NCBI RefSeq assembly: GCF_000284375.1
Contig: NC_017249.1
Span: forward strand, 4,814,001-4,878,000
Origin: Bradyrhizobium japonicum USDA 6
GTDB taxonomy: Bacteria > Pseudomonadota > Alphaproteobacteria > Rhizobiales > Xanthobacteraceae
Length of the DNA: 64,000 nt
Direction of reading: 5' to 3'
A program made the position numbers and the translations under genes. This document shows, one piece after another, positions 44,499-53,712 of the stretch; positions within the stretch are counted from its first letter, which is position 1, and every line of letters starts with the position of its first letter. The notes under the pieces are model-generated. The model was given only the letters and a program-made list of their open reading frames with translations. It ran no database searches and was not told the origin of the DNA.

Positions 44499-45935
44499 AT
44501 GAGCTTTGAGACTGCAGGTTATCAACTGGCGCCGGTGCTGCCCGAGATTGTGCTCGCGGTCGGCGCGATGGCACTCTTGATGCTGGGGGCCTATCGCGGG
44601 CAGGGGACCACCAGGACCGTCACGACGCTTGCGGTCCTGCTGCTGGTCGTGGTCGGCGTGCTCGTCTACGCGCAGCCCGCTGGCAAGCACGTCACCTTCG
44701 GCGGCAGCTTCATCGTCGACGATTTTGCCCGCTTCATGAAGATCCTGGCCTTGATCGGCTCGGCGGTGACGCTGGTGCTGTCGACCGAGTTCCTGTCCGA
44801 CCCGTCGCGCCGGATCTTCGAATACGCGATCCTGGTGCTGCTCTCGACGCTCGGCATGATGGTGCTGATCTCGGCCGGCGATTTGATCTCGCTCTATCTC
44901 GGCCTCGAGCTGATGTCGCTCGCGCTCTATGTCGTGGCAGCCTCGAACCGCGACAACGCCAAGTCGACCGAAGCGGGCCTGAAGTACTTCGTGCTCGGCG
45001 CGCTGTCGTCGGGCATGCTGCTGTACGGCTCCTCGCTGGTCTACGGCTTCACCGGCACGGTCAGCTTCACCGGCATCGCGGCAGCCGCGACGGTCTCGAA
45101 TATCGGCCTGGTGTTCGGCCTCGTCTTCCTGCTCGCCGGCCTCTGCTTCAAGGTCTCGGCCGTGCCGTTCCACATGTGGACGCCCGACGTCTACGAGGGC
45201 GCTCCGACCCCGGTCACCGCCTTCTTCGCCTCGGCGCCGAAGGTGGCCGCGCTCGCCGTCTTCACCCGCGTCACGCTGACCGCGTTCCCCGGCATCGTCT
45301 CGCAGTGGCAGCAGATCCTGGTGTTCGTGGCGATCGCCTCGATGGCGCTCGGCTCTTTCGCCGCGATCGGCCAGACCAACATCAAGCGCCTGATGGCCTA
45401 TTCTTCGATCGGCCACATGGGCTTCGCCCTGGTCGGCCTCGCCTCCGGCACGGTCGAAGGCGCGCAGGGCGTCCTGATGTACATCGTGATCTATGTGGCG
45501 ATGACGCTCGGCTCGTTCTCGATCATCCTCGCGATGAAGCGCAACGGCCAGGCGGTGGAGCAGATCAGCGATTTCGCCGGCCTGTCGCGGACCAATCCGC
45601 TGCTCGCCTTCATGTTCGCGATGCTGCTGTTCTCGCTCGCGGGCATCCCGCCGCTCGCCGGCTTCTTTGCCAAATGGTACGTCTTCGTCGCCGCCATCAA
45701 GGCGAACCTGTTCACGCTCGCCGTCATCGGCGTGCTGACCAGCGTGGTGGGTGCCTACTACTATCTCAGCATCGTCAAGACGATGTATTTCGACGAGCCG
45801 GCCGGCCAGGTCGATCCGGTGCGCGTCGAGGTGAAGACGGTGCTGGCGGTCGCGGGCCTGTTCAACATCCTGTTCGCGCTGTTCGCGGGCCCGGTGGTGA
45901 GCGTCGCCTCCGCCGCTGCAAAGTCGCTGTTTTAG
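44499..45935 (+). CDS. nuoN: NADH-quinone oxidoreductase subunit N
   Basis: 478 residues, the third antiporter-like subunit. Signatures: SLYLGLELMSLALYVVAA with the conserved Glu, FKVSAVPFHMWTPDVYEGAPTPV and MAYSSIGHMGFALVGLASG. The stop is one base before the start of birA, so the nuo transcript continues. Confidence 0.98.
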   Translation: MSFETAGYQLAPVLPEIVLAVGAMALLMLGAYRGQGTTRTVTTLAVLLLVVVGVLVYAQPAGKHVTFGGSFIVDDFARFMKILALIGSAVTLVLSTEFLSDPSRRIFEYAILVLLSTLGMMVLISAGDLISLYLGLELMSLALYVVAASNRDNAKSTEAGLKYFVLGALSSGMLLYGSSLVYGFTGTVSFTGIAAAATVSNIGLVFGLVFLLAGLCFKVSAVPFHMWTPDVYEGAPTPVTAFFASAPKVAALAVFTRVTLTAFPGIVSQWQQILVFVAIASMALGSFAAIGQTNIKRLMAYSSIGHMGFALVGLASGTVEGAQGVLMYIVIYVAMTLGSFSIILAMKRNGQAVEQISDFAGLSRTNPLLAFMFAMLLFSLAGIPPLAGFFAKWYVFVAAIKANLFTLAVIGVLTSVVGAYYYLSIVKTMYFDEPAGQVDPVRVEVKTVLAVAGLFNILFALFAGPVVSVASAAAKSLF

Positions 45936-45936
45936 G

Positions 45937-46743
45937 ATGGGGTTCGCGCTCGGTCCTCGCGCACTCTCGGCGGGCTACAAGCTCGCAGCGTTCGAACGGA
46001 CCGGCTCGACCAACACCGACGCGATCGAGCGCGCACGGGCCGGCGAACCCGGCCCGATGTGGTTCGTCACCTCCGACCAGACCGCCGGCCGTGGTCGGCG
46101 CCAGCGGGCCTGGATCGCGCCAAAGGGCAATCTCGCCGCCAGCGTCCTCGAGGTGCTGGATATTGCGCCTGCGGTTGCCGCCACCATCGGGTTTGCGGCG
46201 GGGCTTGCGGAAGAGGCTGCCCTGGAGAAGGTCAGCCTCGAGGTCGCGTTGCGGCTTGGTCCTGACCGACCCAGATACGCCCTGAAATGGCCGAATGACG
46301 TCCTCGCTGGCGGCAAGAAGCTGGTTGGCATTGGCCTCGAAGCCGAGGCCGTCGGCGATCGTCTCGCCGTCGTCGTCGGCATCGGCACCAACGTCGTGGC
46401 GGCGCCGGAGGGCACGCCGACGCCGGCCGTTTCGCTGGCCGCGCTCGGCGTCCAGATCAGCGCGGAAGAGCTGTTCTCGGCGCTCTCCGACGCCTGGGTC
46501 GAGTTCCTCGGCATCTGGGACAATGGCCGCGGCTTTGCGGAGATCCGCAAGCTGTGGCTGGAGCGCGCCTGCGGCCTCGGCGAACGGGTCGCGATCAATA
46601 TGGGAACCATGACGCTGGAAGGCATTTTCGACACGATCGACGACACCGGCTGCCTGATCGTCCGCACCGCTGACGGCCGACGCCTCCCGGTGGCGGCCGG
46701 CGAGGTGTTCTTCGGCTCGGCCGCCTCCGTGGGAGCTGCGTGA
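45937..46743 (+). CDS. birA: Biotin--[acetyl-CoA carboxylase] ligase
   Basis: 268 residues. It activates biotin to biotinyl-AMP and attaches it to carboxylase carrier lysines. Catalytic domain motifs: ERTGSTNTDA, TAGRGRRQRAW (the biotinyl-AMP loop), ALKWPNDVLAGGKKLVGIG and VGIGTNV, with the C-terminal SH3-like domain. No N-terminal helix-turn-helix is present, so it is a ligase only and not a repressor. Its stop overlaps the next start (TGATG). Position after nuoN is usual in rhizobia and relatives. Confidence 0.95.
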   Translation: MGFALGPRALSAGYKLAAFERTGSTNTDAIERARAGEPGPMWFVTSDQTAGRGRRQRAWIAPKGNLAASVLEVLDIAPAVAATIGFAAGLAEEAALEKVSLEVALRLGPDRPRYALKWPNDVLAGGKKLVGIGLEAEAVGDRLAVVVGIGTNVVAAPEGTPTPAVSLAALGVQISAEELFSALSDAWVEFLGIWDNGRGFAEIRKLWLERACGLGERVAINMGTMTLEGIFDTIDDTGCLIVRTADGRRLPVAAGEVFFGSAASVGAA

Positions 46744-48413
46744 TGGCGAAGCCTGACGAACTGGTATTTGCGCCGCTCGGCGGGGTCGGCGAGATCGGCA
46801 TGAATTTGTCGATCTACGGCCTCGGCAACCGCCAGCAGCGCGCCTGGCTGGCGGTCGATCTCGGCGTCTCCTTCGGCGACGAGGAGCATCTGCCGGGCAT
46901 CGACCTGATCATGCCCGACATCAGCTTCCTGGAGAAGGAACGCAAGAACCTGATGGGCCTGGTGCTCACCCACGCCCACGAGGACCATTTCGGCGCCATC
47001 ATCGACCTCTGGCCGAAGCTGAAATGCCCGATCTATGCCACCCAGTTCAGCGCGGCGCTGTTCGAGGCCAAATGCGCCGCCGAGCGCAACGCGCCAAAGA
47101 TCCCGGTGACGGTGGTGCCGTCGGGCGGCCGCGTCGATATCGGCCCGTTCAACGTCGAGTTCATTCCCGTCGCGCATTCGATTCCCGAGGCGCACGCGCT
47201 GGCGATCCATACTGATGCCGGCACGGTGCTGCACACCGGCGACTGGAAGATCGACCCGACCCCGACGCTCGGGAGCCCGACCGACGAGAAGCGGCTGCGC
47301 GAACTGGGCGAGGAGGGCGTGCTCGCCCTGATCGGCGATTCCACCAACGCTGTGCGTGACGGCCGCTCGCCCTCGGAAGCCGAGGTCGCGCGAACCATCA
47401 TCGATCTGGTCAAGGCCGCCAAGGGCCGCGTCGCGGTGACGACCTTCGCCTCCAACGTCGCGCGCATCAAGGCCGTCGCCGCCGCGGCCAGGGCCGCCGA
47501 TCGCGAGGTCGTCGTGGTCGGCCGCGCCATGGAGCGCGTGGTGCAGGTCGCGCGCGAGACCGGCTATCTCGACGGCGTGCAGAACTTCCGCTCGCCCGAG
47601 GTCTACGGCCATCTTCCGCAGGACAAGGTGCTGGCGCTGTGCACCGGCAGCCAGGGCGAGCCGCGCGCGGCACTGGCCCGCATCGCCAATGACGACCATC
47701 CCGAGATCACGCTCAACCGCGGCGACAGCGTGATCTTCTCCTCGCGCACCATCCCGGGCAACGAGAAGGCCGTCGGCTCGATCATCAACAATCTGGTGCT
47801 GCAGGGCGTCGAGGTCCTCACCGACCGCGACCATCTGGTCCACGTCTCCGGCCACCCCCGCCGCGACGAATTGCGCGACATGATCGCCTGGACCAAGCCG
47901 CAGCTCCTGATCCCCGTCCATGGCGAGGCGCTGCACCTGAACGAGCATGCCAAGCTCGCGCGCGCCGCCGGCGTGCCGCGCGTGCTGGTCGTTCGCAACG
48001 GCGACCTGATCAAGCTCGGCCCGGGCGATCCCGGCATCATCGGCGAGGTGCCCTCCGGCCGTCTCTACAAGGACGGCACGATCTTGGAGGACTCCAAGTC
48101 CCGCGCCGTGGTCGAGCGCCGCCGCATGGCTTTCTCCGGCTGCGCCTTCGTCGCGGTCGCGATGACGGAGCAGGGCGAGCTTGCCGACGATCCCGAGGTC
48201 GATCTCGTCGGCATTCCCGACAAGAACCGGGACGGCGAGCCCTTCGACGACATCGTCTTCGACGCCGTGGTCTCCACCATCGAGGGCTTGCCGAAGGCCC
48301 GCCGCCGCGATGCGGATGCCCTGGCTGAGTCGGTGCGACGCGCTGTCCGGGCCGTCATCAACGAACATTGGGGCAAAAAGCCCCCCTGTCTGGTACACGT
48401 CCTGACGGTGTAG
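46743..48413 (+). CDS. rnj: Ribonuclease J
   Basis: 556 residues. A metallo-beta-lactamase/beta-CASP 5' exo- and endoribonuclease in RNA decay and rRNA maturation. The catalytic zinc motif is H77-A-H79-E-D81-H82 in VLTHAHEDHFGA. Later ligands are in HTGDWKID and the beta-CASP motifs FASNVARIKA, SGHPRRDEL and PVHGEALHL. A GTG just upstream at 46740 is an alternative start; ATG 46743 is preferred. Confidence 0.95.
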   Translation: MAKPDELVFAPLGGVGEIGMNLSIYGLGNRQQRAWLAVDLGVSFGDEEHLPGIDLIMPDISFLEKERKNLMGLVLTHAHEDHFGAIIDLWPKLKCPIYATQFSAALFEAKCAAERNAPKIPVTVVPSGGRVDIGPFNVEFIPVAHSIPEAHALAIHTDAGTVLHTGDWKIDPTPTLGSPTDEKRLRELGEEGVLALIGDSTNAVRDGRSPSEAEVARTIIDLVKAAKGRVAVTTFASNVARIKAVAAAARAADREVVVVGRAMERVVQVARETGYLDGVQNFRSPEVYGHLPQDKVLALCTGSQGEPRAALARIANDDHPEITLNRGDSVIFSSRTIPGNEKAVGSIINNLVLQGVEVLTDRDHLVHVSGHPRRDELRDMIAWTKPQLLIPVHGEALHLNEHAKLARAAGVPRVLVVRNGDLIKLGPGDPGIIGEVPSGRLYKDGTILEDSKSRAVVERRRMAFSGCAFVAVAMTEQGELADDPEVDLVGIPDKNRDGEPFDDIVFDAVVSTIEGLPKARRRDADALAESVRRAVRAVINEHWGKKPPCLVHVLTV

Positions 48414-48454
48414 TTGAGCATGGTCTTCGGATCATGCGCTGAGGGAGAAGAAAC

Positions 48455-48859
48455 ATGCTGGGTCGCCTCAACCACGTCGCGATCGCGACCAAGGACGCCA
48501 TCAAGGCTGCGAAGATCTACGGCGCGGCGTTCGGGGCGCAGATCTCGGAGGCGGTCGCGCTGCCCGAGCATGGCGTCACCACCGTGTTCGCGACGCTGCC
48601 CAATACCAAGATCGAGTTCATCGAGCCGCTCGGCGAGGGCTCGCCGATCGCGAAGTTCCTCGAGCGCAACGCCGACGGCGGCATCCATCACATCTGCTAC
48701 GAGGTCGTCGACATCATCGCCTCGCGCGATACGCTGGTGAAGGAGGGCGCGCGGGTGCTCGGCGACGGCGTGCCGAAGATCGGCGCGCACGGCAAGCCGG
48801 TGCTGTTCCTGCACCCGAAGGATTTTTCCGGGGCGCTGGTCGAAATCGAGCAGGCGTAG
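48455..48859 (+). CDS. mce: Methylmalonyl-CoA epimerase
   Basis: 134 residues with two VOC (glyoxalase-fold) repeats. It interconverts the R and S forms of methylmalonyl-CoA in propionate metabolism. Metal ligands and base are visible: LNHVAIAT (His7), IEFIEPLG, GGIHHICYEV and the terminal LVEIEQA. GGGAGAAGAA precedes ATG 48455. It is placed between rnj and a DUF1467 gene, a common alphaproteobacterial order. Confidence 0.94.
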   Translation: MLGRLNHVAIATKDAIKAAKIYGAAFGAQISEAVALPEHGVTTVFATLPNTKIEFIEPLGEGSPIAKFLERNADGGIHHICYEVVDIIASRDTLVKEGARVLGDGVPKIGAHGKPVLFLHPKDFSGALVEIEQA

Positions 48860-48870
48860 GGCGCCGGATC

Positions 48871-49146
48871 ATGGCCATCCAGATATCGACCGCGCTTGCG
48901 ATCTATTTCGTCATCTGGTGGATCGCGCTGTTTCTGACGCTGCCGTTCGGCGTGCGCAGCCAGCACGAGGACGGCGTCGGTGCGCCCGGCACCGACCCCG
49001 GCGCACCGATCCTGACGCGGATGGGAGGCAAGCTGATCTGGACCACGATCATCTCGGCGATCATCTACGGGATCGGCATCGCGGCCTATCATGCCGGCTA
49101 TCTTTCGATCGAGCGCTTGTCGAAATTGATGGGCATGCCGTTTTAG
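48871..49146 (+). CDS. DUF1467 family membrane protein
   Basis: 91 residues with two membrane helices (TALAIYFVIWWIALFLTLPFG and TTIISAIIYGIGIAAYHAG). The inter-helix sequence GVRSQHEDGVGAPGTDPGAP is typical of DUF1467 proteins. Function unknown; the gene is almost always next to mce in alphaproteobacteria. In relatives proS often follows, but here it does not. Confidence 0.88.
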   Translation: MAIQISTALAIYFVIWWIALFLTLPFGVRSQHEDGVGAPGTDPGAPILTRMGGKLIWTTIISAIIYGIGIAAYHAGYLSIERLSKLMGMPF

Positions 49147-49191
49147 GTTTCTTGCTGGGATTTCCTGGTTAAATCGTTGTTGGGGGAACGA

Positions 49192-49539
49192 ATGACTTTT
49201 CAGCGGATCGTCATCGCGCTTCTGGTGCTGATCGTCGCCGGCCTTGGCGCCATCGGCTATTTCGAGTGGAAGATGGCCGTGCAGGTCCGAACGCTGAAGG
49301 CGTTCGTCGAGGGCTCTGTCTTCAACGAAGCCGTGATGGCCTGCGAGCAGGCCAAGAGCTCGACGCCGTTCAAGTGGAACGGGGGCAAGAGCACCTCGGT
49401 GATCGGCCTGAACTCGGTCAAGCTGGACAAATACACCGTCAGCGCCAGCTACACGCTGGTGGCGGACAGCGTCTATTGTGATTACGATCCCATCAAAAGA
49501 AAGGCCGAGATCGGCTCGAGCTTCCTGGAGCGGGAGTAA
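49192..49539 (+). CDS. Small signal-anchored protein of unknown function
   Basis: 115 residues from ATG 49192 (GGGGGAACG upstream). One N-terminal hydrophobic segment (IVIALLVLIVAGLGAIGYF) acts as signal peptide or anchor, followed by a small periplasmic domain with two cysteines (MACEQAK and SVYCDYD) that could form a disulfide. No family recognised. It stands alone between the DUF1467 gene and a palindromic repeat. Confidence 0.7.
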   Translation: MTFQRIVIALLVLIVAGLGAIGYFEWKMAVQVRTLKAFVEGSVFNEAVMACEQAKSSTPFKWNGGKSTSVIGLNSVKLDKYTVSASYTLVADSVYCDYDPIKRKAEIGSSFLERE

Positions 49540-49556
49540 CGATCCGGCCATGCCAA

Positions 49557-49605
49557 GAGCATGATCCGGAAAAGTGCGAAGCGGTTTTCCGATAAGATCA
49601 TGCTC
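49557..49605. repeat. Palindromic intergenic repeat (GAGCATGATC family)
   Basis: Perfect 10-bp terminal inverted arms GAGCATGATC (49557-49566) and GATCATGCTC (49596-49605), with inner CGGAAAA and TTTTCCG also pairing. This is another repeat type common in Bradyrhizobium intergenic DNA (recognised from memory). It lies just before mtnK. Confidence 0.82.
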
Positions 49606-49628
49606 AAATACGATGGGGTGGGATCGTC

Positions 49629-50915
49629 ATGGCCGAAGTGGGGGACTACCGGATTCTGCATGAGGCGGCCTTGCGGGACCATTTCGCGGGAATTCCCGAC
49701 CTGAAGGCACTCATCGGCGGCGAGCCGGCCGCCTGGGGGATCACAGAGGTCGGCGACGGCAATCTCAATCTCGTCTTCATCGTCAAGGGCACACGCGGCG
49801 GCGTCGCGGTGAAGCAGGCGCTGCCCTATGTCCGCCTCGTCGGCGAGAGCTGGCCGCTGCCGCTGTCCCGGGCCCATTACGAATATCTCGCCTTGTCGAA
49901 GCAGGCCCAGCTCGCGCCCGGCCTCGTGCCGGCCCTGCTGCACCACAACGAGACGCTGGCGCTGACGGTGATGGAGCTGCTCGAGCCCCACATCATCATG
50001 CGCAAGGGGATGGTCGCCGCAACGCAATATCCCGGCTTCGTGGACGACATCACCACCTTCATGGCGCGCACCCTGTTCTTCACCTCCGACCTCGCCCTGT
50101 CGGCGGCCGAGAAGAAGCAGGGCATCGCCGCCTTTGCCGGCAACCACGCGCTCTGCAAGATCACCGAGGACCTGATCTTCACCGATCCCTACCGCATTGC
50201 CGAGCAGAACCGGTGGACCGCGCCTTATCTCGACGGCCTGGCCGCAGAGCTGCGCGATGACATGGAGCTGCATGTCGCGATCTCCCGGCTGAAGCTGAAG
50301 TTCATGGCAAGCCCCGAGGCGCTGCTCCACGGCGATCTCCACACCGGCTCGATCATGGTGACGGAGAGCCAGACGCGCGTGATCGATCCCGAATTCGCGT
50401 TCTACGGCCCGATGGGATTCGACGTCGGCGCCGTGCTCGCGAACCTCCTGATGGCCTATTTTGCCTCGGCCGGTCACGAGCGTATGCCGGGCGAGCGGCA
50501 GGCGTTCGAAAGCTGGGTGCTGGAGACGGTCGAGAAAGTCTGGAGCGAGTTCGCCCGCAAGTTCCTTGATCTCTGGCGCGCTGGCGCCACCGGTGATGCC
50601 TATCCGGTCACGCTCTTTGCCGGCGAGAGGGGCGCCGCGCGGCTGGAGGCCGAGCGGCAGGCCTACATGCAGCGGCTATTCGCCGACACCGTCGGCTTCG
50701 CCGCCGCCAAAACCATCCGCCGCATCTTCGGCCTCGCCCACAACATCGACTTCGAGCTGATCGAGGACCCGAAGAAGCGCGCGATCAGCGAGGCCCGCGC
50801 CGTGCGGCTCGCGCGGGCGATGATGGTGGAGACCGGGGAATTTGGGACGATCGCCGACATCACGGGCGCTGCGCAAAAGCTGCGGGACTGGATGCCGGAG
50901 TTTGCGAACGGCTAG
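49629..50915 (+). CDS. mtnK: S-methyl-5-thioribose kinase
   Basis: 428 residues with an APH-like kinase fold. It phosphorylates 5-methylthioribose in methionine salvage. The catalytic loop is HGDLHTGS (His234-Ser241) with Asp236, and the metal-binding segment is VIDPEFAFYGP, as in the family, where DPE replaces DFG. The nucleotide loop is EVGDGNLNLVFIV near residue 40. mtnA, the usual partner isomerase, is not within the window. Confidence 0.94.
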   Translation: MAEVGDYRILHEAALRDHFAGIPDLKALIGGEPAAWGITEVGDGNLNLVFIVKGTRGGVAVKQALPYVRLVGESWPLPLSRAHYEYLALSKQAQLAPGLVPALLHHNETLALTVMELLEPHIIMRKGMVAATQYPGFVDDITTFMARTLFFTSDLALSAAEKKQGIAAFAGNHALCKITEDLIFTDPYRIAEQNRWTAPYLDGLAAELRDDMELHVAISRLKLKFMASPEALLHGDLHTGSIMVTESQTRVIDPEFAFYGPMGFDVGAVLANLLMAYFASAGHERMPGERQAFESWVLETVEKVWSEFARKFLDLWRAGATGDAYPVTLFAGERGAARLEAERQAYMQRLFADTVGFAAAKTIRRIFGLAHNIDFELIEDPKKRAISEARAVRLARAMMVETGEFGTIADITGAAQKLRDWMPEFANG

Positions 50916-50928
50916 AGGCCGATGCGCT

Positions 50929-51807
50929 TCAATAAAGCCGCATCGGCAGCAGGACGCCGTCCGTGCCGGCCAGCAGGCCCCAGGTCTCGTTGGCCGCGAC
51001 CTCGAATTCCCGGCTCTCTGCCGCACTGCCGTCGGCCTTGAGCGTGACCTTGTACCTGCCGGGCGGCAGATCGAGCTTTTGGCTATCAGGCAGCTCGCCT
51101 GCCGCGTCGTCGGAGTTCGCCAGCTTCTCGCCGGCGTGCGCGGCCAGCTTGACGGTCTGGTCGTCGACGGTGATGACTGCATCGTCGTCCGTCTTGTTGC
51201 CGAGCATCAGCTTCGCTTGCCCCGGCTTCGACCTGAGGCCGGCCGTCGCGACCGCCCGCTTGCGTTGCGACAGTTCGGAGATTGTCTTGCCGTCCTGGCG
51301 TGACAGCCTGAGCAGGGCGGGTCCATGGGCCGTCGTGAACGCGATCACGGCCCGGTCCGGCGCCACGACCGCGTCGTCGTTCTCCGTCCAGCCGCGCGCG
51401 CCGAGCTCGGTGCGATAGAAGCCGAGCACGGCTGCGAGATCGCGCGGCGTCTCGGCGTAGACCGACCTGATCAGCGGCGAATTCTTCGCCGTCGCGAGCG
51501 CCCAGCCCTCTGGCAGCGGCAGGCCGGTGTTTTCGGAAAGTTTCGTCTCGAAACTCGCGCCCGTACCCCGTGCCAGGATGGCGACAGGGATCGAAAGCAG
51601 TCGCTCGGCGAAATTGTCCGGGGTGCCGTGGCCTCGGATCCCCCACCACGTCTGGTCGACATAGTTGTTGGGGCCGGACGTGCGGCTCCAGCCGAACTGG
51701 ATGGTGTCGTTCTGCCGGCCGAGGCTTGCGGCGACTGGCCCCGCCAGCAGGGCTGTCGCGGCGACCAGACTGCCCGCGAGCAGGATACCTAACATTCGGC
51801 GCATCAT
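50929..51807 (-). CDS. Exported protein of unknown function
   Basis: 292 residues. A Sec signal peptide (LGILLAGSLVAATALLAGPVAA) is followed by a periplasmic domain rich in beta-type sequence. The middle holds YAETPRDLAAVLGFYRTELGARGW, a pattern seen in proteins that bind or mimic outer-membrane lipoprotein folds, and the C-terminal third (VITVDDQTVKLAAHAGEKL... DLPPGRYKVTLKADG) looks like a carbohydrate-binding or PEGA-like beta-sandwich. No firm family. Convergent with mtnK at a 13-bp gap, divergent from the ABC operon. Confidence 0.72.
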   Translation of the reverse strand: MMRRMLGILLAGSLVAATALLAGPVAASLGRQNDTIQFGWSRTSGPNNYVDQTWWGIRGHGTPDNFAERLLSIPVAILARGTGASFETKLSENTGLPLPEGWALATAKNSPLIRSVYAETPRDLAAVLGFYRTELGARGWTENDDAVVAPDRAVIAFTTAHGPALLRLSRQDGKTISELSQRKRAVATAGLRSKPGQAKLMLGNKTDDDAVITVDDQTVKLAAHAGEKLANSDDAAGELPDSQKLDLPPGRYKVTLKADGSAAESREFEVAANETWGLLAGTDGVLLPMRLY

Positions 51808-52062
51808 TTTTTCCGCGATCCCTGGGGCTCGGATAACGATCCTGAGCTTGGTCGCGTCGATTGCGAAAAATGTTCACCGCGCCAGGCCGGTCGATGATGC
51901 ACCGCGTCAATCGGTGGCTTGCAGCACCCGGTCGGATGCAACCTCACCCGTTGAAAGTCTGCCTGAGGAACCGGCATCGGCTGCCATCAAAACGAAGCTT
52001 GCGTTCGATGGGCTACGAATGATCAAATCCCTGATCGGAATGCCTGCGTTGTTGGGGGACAC

Positions 52063-53652
52063 ATGATGTTCAGGATGATCGCGATCGTCGCTGGTTTGGG
52101 GCTGGCGCTCGCCACCTCGGCGGAGGCCCAGACACCGCGCAAGGGCGGAACCATCCGCATGACGGCGCCCTACGGTTCGAGTTTCACGAGCCTCGACATT
52201 CACACCACGCAGCGCGCCCAGGACGAGATCTACGCCAAGGCCCTGCACCGGTCGCTCTACATCTGGAATTCCGCGGAGGGCAAACCGGTTCTGGAGCTTG
52301 CCAAGGAGGACGTGGTCTCGGGCGGCGGTCTTGTTCACACCTTCAAGCTGCGCGACGACGCCTATTTCCATAACGGCCGCAAGATGACGGCCGACGACGT
52401 CATCTGGTCCTACAACCGCATCATGGACGGCACCAAGGCCTATCCCGGCGCGCGTTTTGTCCGTGTCATCGAGGGCGCGGCCGCGGTCGAGAAGGGCCAG
52501 GCCAAGGAGATCTCCGGCCTGAAGAAGATCGACGACTTCACCCTCGAAATGAAGCTGACCGAGAAAGTCGATCCGGGATTCTACTTCTTCACCGCGCTGA
52601 CCTCGATCTATCCCGCCGACGAGGCCGCCAAGGAGAGCTTCATCCAGAAGCCGATCGGTCTCGGTCCCTTCAAATTCGTCGAGCACGTGCCGGGATCGCG
52701 CATCGTTCTGGAGCGGTGGGACCGGTTCTACAAGCCGGGCAAGCCCTACGCCGACAAGGTCATCGTGTCGATCATGGGCGAGGCCGCGGCGCGCGACGTC
52801 GCCTTCCGCAACAAGGAGATCGACACCTCGGTGCTGGGACCTGCGCAATACGTCGCCTATCAGTCCGACGCCGACCTCAAGGGCACCATCGTCGAGGTCG
52901 CCGAGGTCTTCACGCGCTATATGGGCATGAATCCCGCGTTCAAGCCGTTCACCGACAAGCGCGTCCGGCAGGCGATCAATTACGCGATCGATACCGACCT
53001 GATCATCAACAAGCTGGTCAAGGGCAAGGCCTATCGCGCCACCAGCTGGCTGCCGTTGACATCGCCAGCCTACGACAAGGCGATGAAGCCTTACCCCTAC
53101 GATCCCGCCAAGGCCAAGCAGCTGCTCGCGGAGGCCGGTTATCCCTCCGGCTTCGAATTCGAATGGACCACCAGCCAGAATGAGAGCTGGGGCCTGCCGA
53201 TCGTCTCGGCCGTGATCCCGATGCTGGACAAGGTCGGCATCAAGGCGAAGGTCAAGCAGGTCGAAACCGCGGTGCTGGCCGAGGTGGTGCGCAGCGGCGA
53301 CTATCAGGCCTTCATCTATTCCCAGGCGACCGGCCCGGATCCGCAGGCCGCGCTCAAATGCTTCCACTCCTCGACGCCGCAGCCGGCCTGCAACTACATG
53401 AACTACAAGAATGCCGACTTCGACAAGCTGATCGATGCGGCAGGGCAGGCCGACGATCCTGCAAAGCGCACCGAGCTGCTGCAAAAGGCCAATGCGCTGC
53501 TCTATGAGGAAGCGCCGGTCTGGTTCTTCAACTACAACAAGGCGGTCATGGCGGTGCAGCCGTGGCTCAAGGGCGTTCAGCTCAATGCGACGGAGCTGAC
53601 CCATCAGAACGTCGAGGACCTCTGGGTCGACGAGACCTCGCCCGCGAAGTGA
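52063..53652 (+). CDS. Peptide-type ABC transporter substrate-binding protein
   Basis: 529 residues, family 5 (DppA/OppA type). Signal peptide MIAIVAGLGLALATSAEA. Domain landmarks: FKLRDDAYFHNGRKMTADDV and the later MNPAFKPFTDKRVRQAINYA. It binds the solute in the periplasm and hands it to the two permeases. It is the first gene of a complete importer operon; GGGGGACAC precedes the start. The ligand (di- or oligopeptide, or another small compound) cannot be told. Confidence 0.93.
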   Translation: MMFRMIAIVAGLGLALATSAEAQTPRKGGTIRMTAPYGSSFTSLDIHTTQRAQDEIYAKALHRSLYIWNSAEGKPVLELAKEDVVSGGGLVHTFKLRDDAYFHNGRKMTADDVIWSYNRIMDGTKAYPGARFVRVIEGAAAVEKGQAKEISGLKKIDDFTLEMKLTEKVDPGFYFFTALTSIYPADEAAKESFIQKPIGLGPFKFVEHVPGSRIVLERWDRFYKPGKPYADKVIVSIMGEAAARDVAFRNKEIDTSVLGPAQYVAYQSDADLKGTIVEVAEVFTRYMGMNPAFKPFTDKRVRQAINYAIDTDLIINKLVKGKAYRATSWLPLTSPAYDKAMKPYPYDPAKAKQLLAEAGYPSGFEFEWTTSQNESWGLPIVSAVIPMLDKVGIKAKVKQVETAVLAEVVRSGDYQAFIYSQATGPDPQAALKCFHSSTPQPACNYMNYKNADFDKLIDAAGQADDPAKRTELLQKANALLYEEAPVWFFNYNKAVMAVQPWLKGVQLNATELTHQNVEDLWVDETSPAK

Positions 53653-53712
53653 CATGCGCTCTCGCGCTCCCTCCATCGCGACCAGCGGTGGGGGGAGAGA
53701 GGAAAAGCCTGG

